Assembly (NCBI GenBank): GCA_005788065.1
Contig: SXZD01000188.1
Location: 1 to 5,989 of the forward strand
Direction: 5' to 3'
Origin: Burkholderiales bacterium
GTDB taxonomy: Bacteria > Pseudomonadota > Gammaproteobacteria > Burkholderiales > Burkholderiaceae_B
DNA length: 5,989 nt
Part shown: piece after piece, positions 5,353 to 5,989 of the stretch
Position numbering within the stretch: the stretch's first letter is position 1
Layout: the number at the start of each line of letters is the position of its first letter
The notes under the pieces: model-generated
The model's input: only the letters and a program-made list of their open reading frames with translations
Told to the model about the DNA's origin: nothing
Databases searched by the model: none
Position numbers and translations under genes: made by a program

Positions 5353-5989
5353 ATGGCACAAAATAGTAATACCTCTATCATCCCTCAATTGGATGAGGGT
5401 TCTTTAACCGAAAACATACGCCACGCATTGGCCGTGACCGAACGCGGCTGCGAAGAATTGCTGGTCCGCAGCGAATGGATCGGCAAACTGCAACGCTCCG
5501 AATCCACCGGCAAGCCCCTGCGCATCAAGCTCGGCCTTGACCCGACCGCACCCGACATCCACCTGGGCCACACGGTCGTGTTGAACAAACTGCGCCAACT
5601 GCAGGACCTTGGGCATCAGGTCATTTTCCTGATTGGCGACTTCACCTCGCTCATCGGCGACCCATCCGGCCGCAACAGCACCCGCCCGCCCCTGTCGCCC
5701 GAGCAAATCAAGCTCAACGCAGAGACCTACCACGCACAGGCTGTCAAAATCCTGGACGCATCGCGCACCGAAATCCGCTACAACAGCGAATGGTGCATGC
5801 CGCTGGGAGCTGACGGTCTGATCCGCCTGGCCTCGCGCTACACGGTGGCCCGCATGCTGGAGCGCGACGACTTCACCAAGCGTTTTGCCGGTGGCGTTCC
5901 CATCTCGCTCCATGAGTTTTTATACCCGCTGATGCAGGGCCTGGATTCAGTGGTTCTTGAGGCTGACCTCGAATTGGGCGGCACCGACC
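5353..5989 (+). CDS. tyrS: Tyrosyl-tRNA synthetase, N-terminal part (runs off window)
   Basis: This class I aminoacyl-tRNA synthetase charges tRNA-Tyr with tyrosine in the cytoplasm. The visible 212 residues are the N-terminal part of the Rossmann catalytic domain of a protein I expect to be about 400 residues. The class I HIGH box appears as HLGH (70-73) within LGLDPTAPDIHLGHTVVL. It is followed by FLIGDFTSLIGDPSGRNSTRPPL (92-114), typical of the long TyrZ-like bacterial TyrRS subtype, and by YTVARMLERDDFTKRF (163-178). The ATG at 5353 has AAAGG 6 nt upstream and gives the usual N-terminal helix before the catalytic core. The KMSKS loop and the C-terminal tRNA-binding domain lie outside the window. 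It is divergent from the M23 gene with a 104-bp gap. Confidence 0.97.
   Translation, partial: MAQNSNTSIIPQLDEGSLTENIRHALAVTERGCEELLVRSEWIGKLQRSESTGKPLRIKLGLDPTAPDIHLGHTVVLNKLRQLQDLGHQVIFLIGDFTSLIGDPSGRNSTRPPLSPEQIKLNAETYHAQAVKILDASRTEIRYNSEWCMPLGADGLIRLASRYTVARMLERDDFTKRFAGGVPISLHEFLYPLMQGLDSVVLEADLELGGTD

Noticed and set aside
1..5989. Mobile elements, CRISPR arrays, tRNA or rRNA genes
   Set aside because: No transposase or integrase frame, no spaced direct-repeat array, and no tRNA- or rRNA-like sequence was found.

Overview
The window looks like a chromosomal stretch from a flagellated betaproteobacterium, probably Burkholderiales. The grounds are GC-rich coding sequence, a fliP-fliQ-fliR flagellar export run, a long-form TyrRS with an HLGH signature, and a tyrS gene divergent from an M23 endopeptidase-anmK pair, an arrangement I associate with that order. 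I cannot fix the genus from sequence alone.

Region 1 (1-1651, + strand) is the end of a flagellar type III export operon: the 3' end of fliP, a stand-alone CheY-like receiver protein, fliQ and fliR. FliP, FliQ and FliR form the inner-membrane export gate. The receiver gene sits inside the normally uninterrupted fliP-fliQ pair and overlaps the fliQ start (ATGA type), so it is probably translated with the operon. It has the full phosphorylation site but lacks the aromatic switch residue of motor-binding CheY.

Region 2 (1652-1855) is a 204-bp AT-rich intergenic stretch. It carries two competing hairpins just after fliR, two longer inverted repeats, helically spaced T-tracts and a sigma70-like promoter. 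It leads into Region 3 (1856-2500, + strand), a NarL/FixJ-type response regulator with no partner kinase in view.

Region 4 (2522-5248, - strand) is a two-gene cell-wall unit: a membrane-anchored MepM/YebA-like M23 endopeptidase followed after 18 bp by anmK (anhydro-MurNAc kinase). The first product would open peptidoglycan cross-links and the second would salvage a muropeptide sugar. AnmK has an apparent N-terminal extension containing a short tandem repeat, or else its start is misplaced.

Region 5 (5249-5989) is a compact divergent promoter region with two small hairpins, followed by the 5' part of tyrS, which runs off the window. All recognised genes belong to known families. The least ordinary items are the receiver gene inside the fliPQR run, the repeat-dense regulatory region before the LuxR-type regulator, and the AnmK extension.
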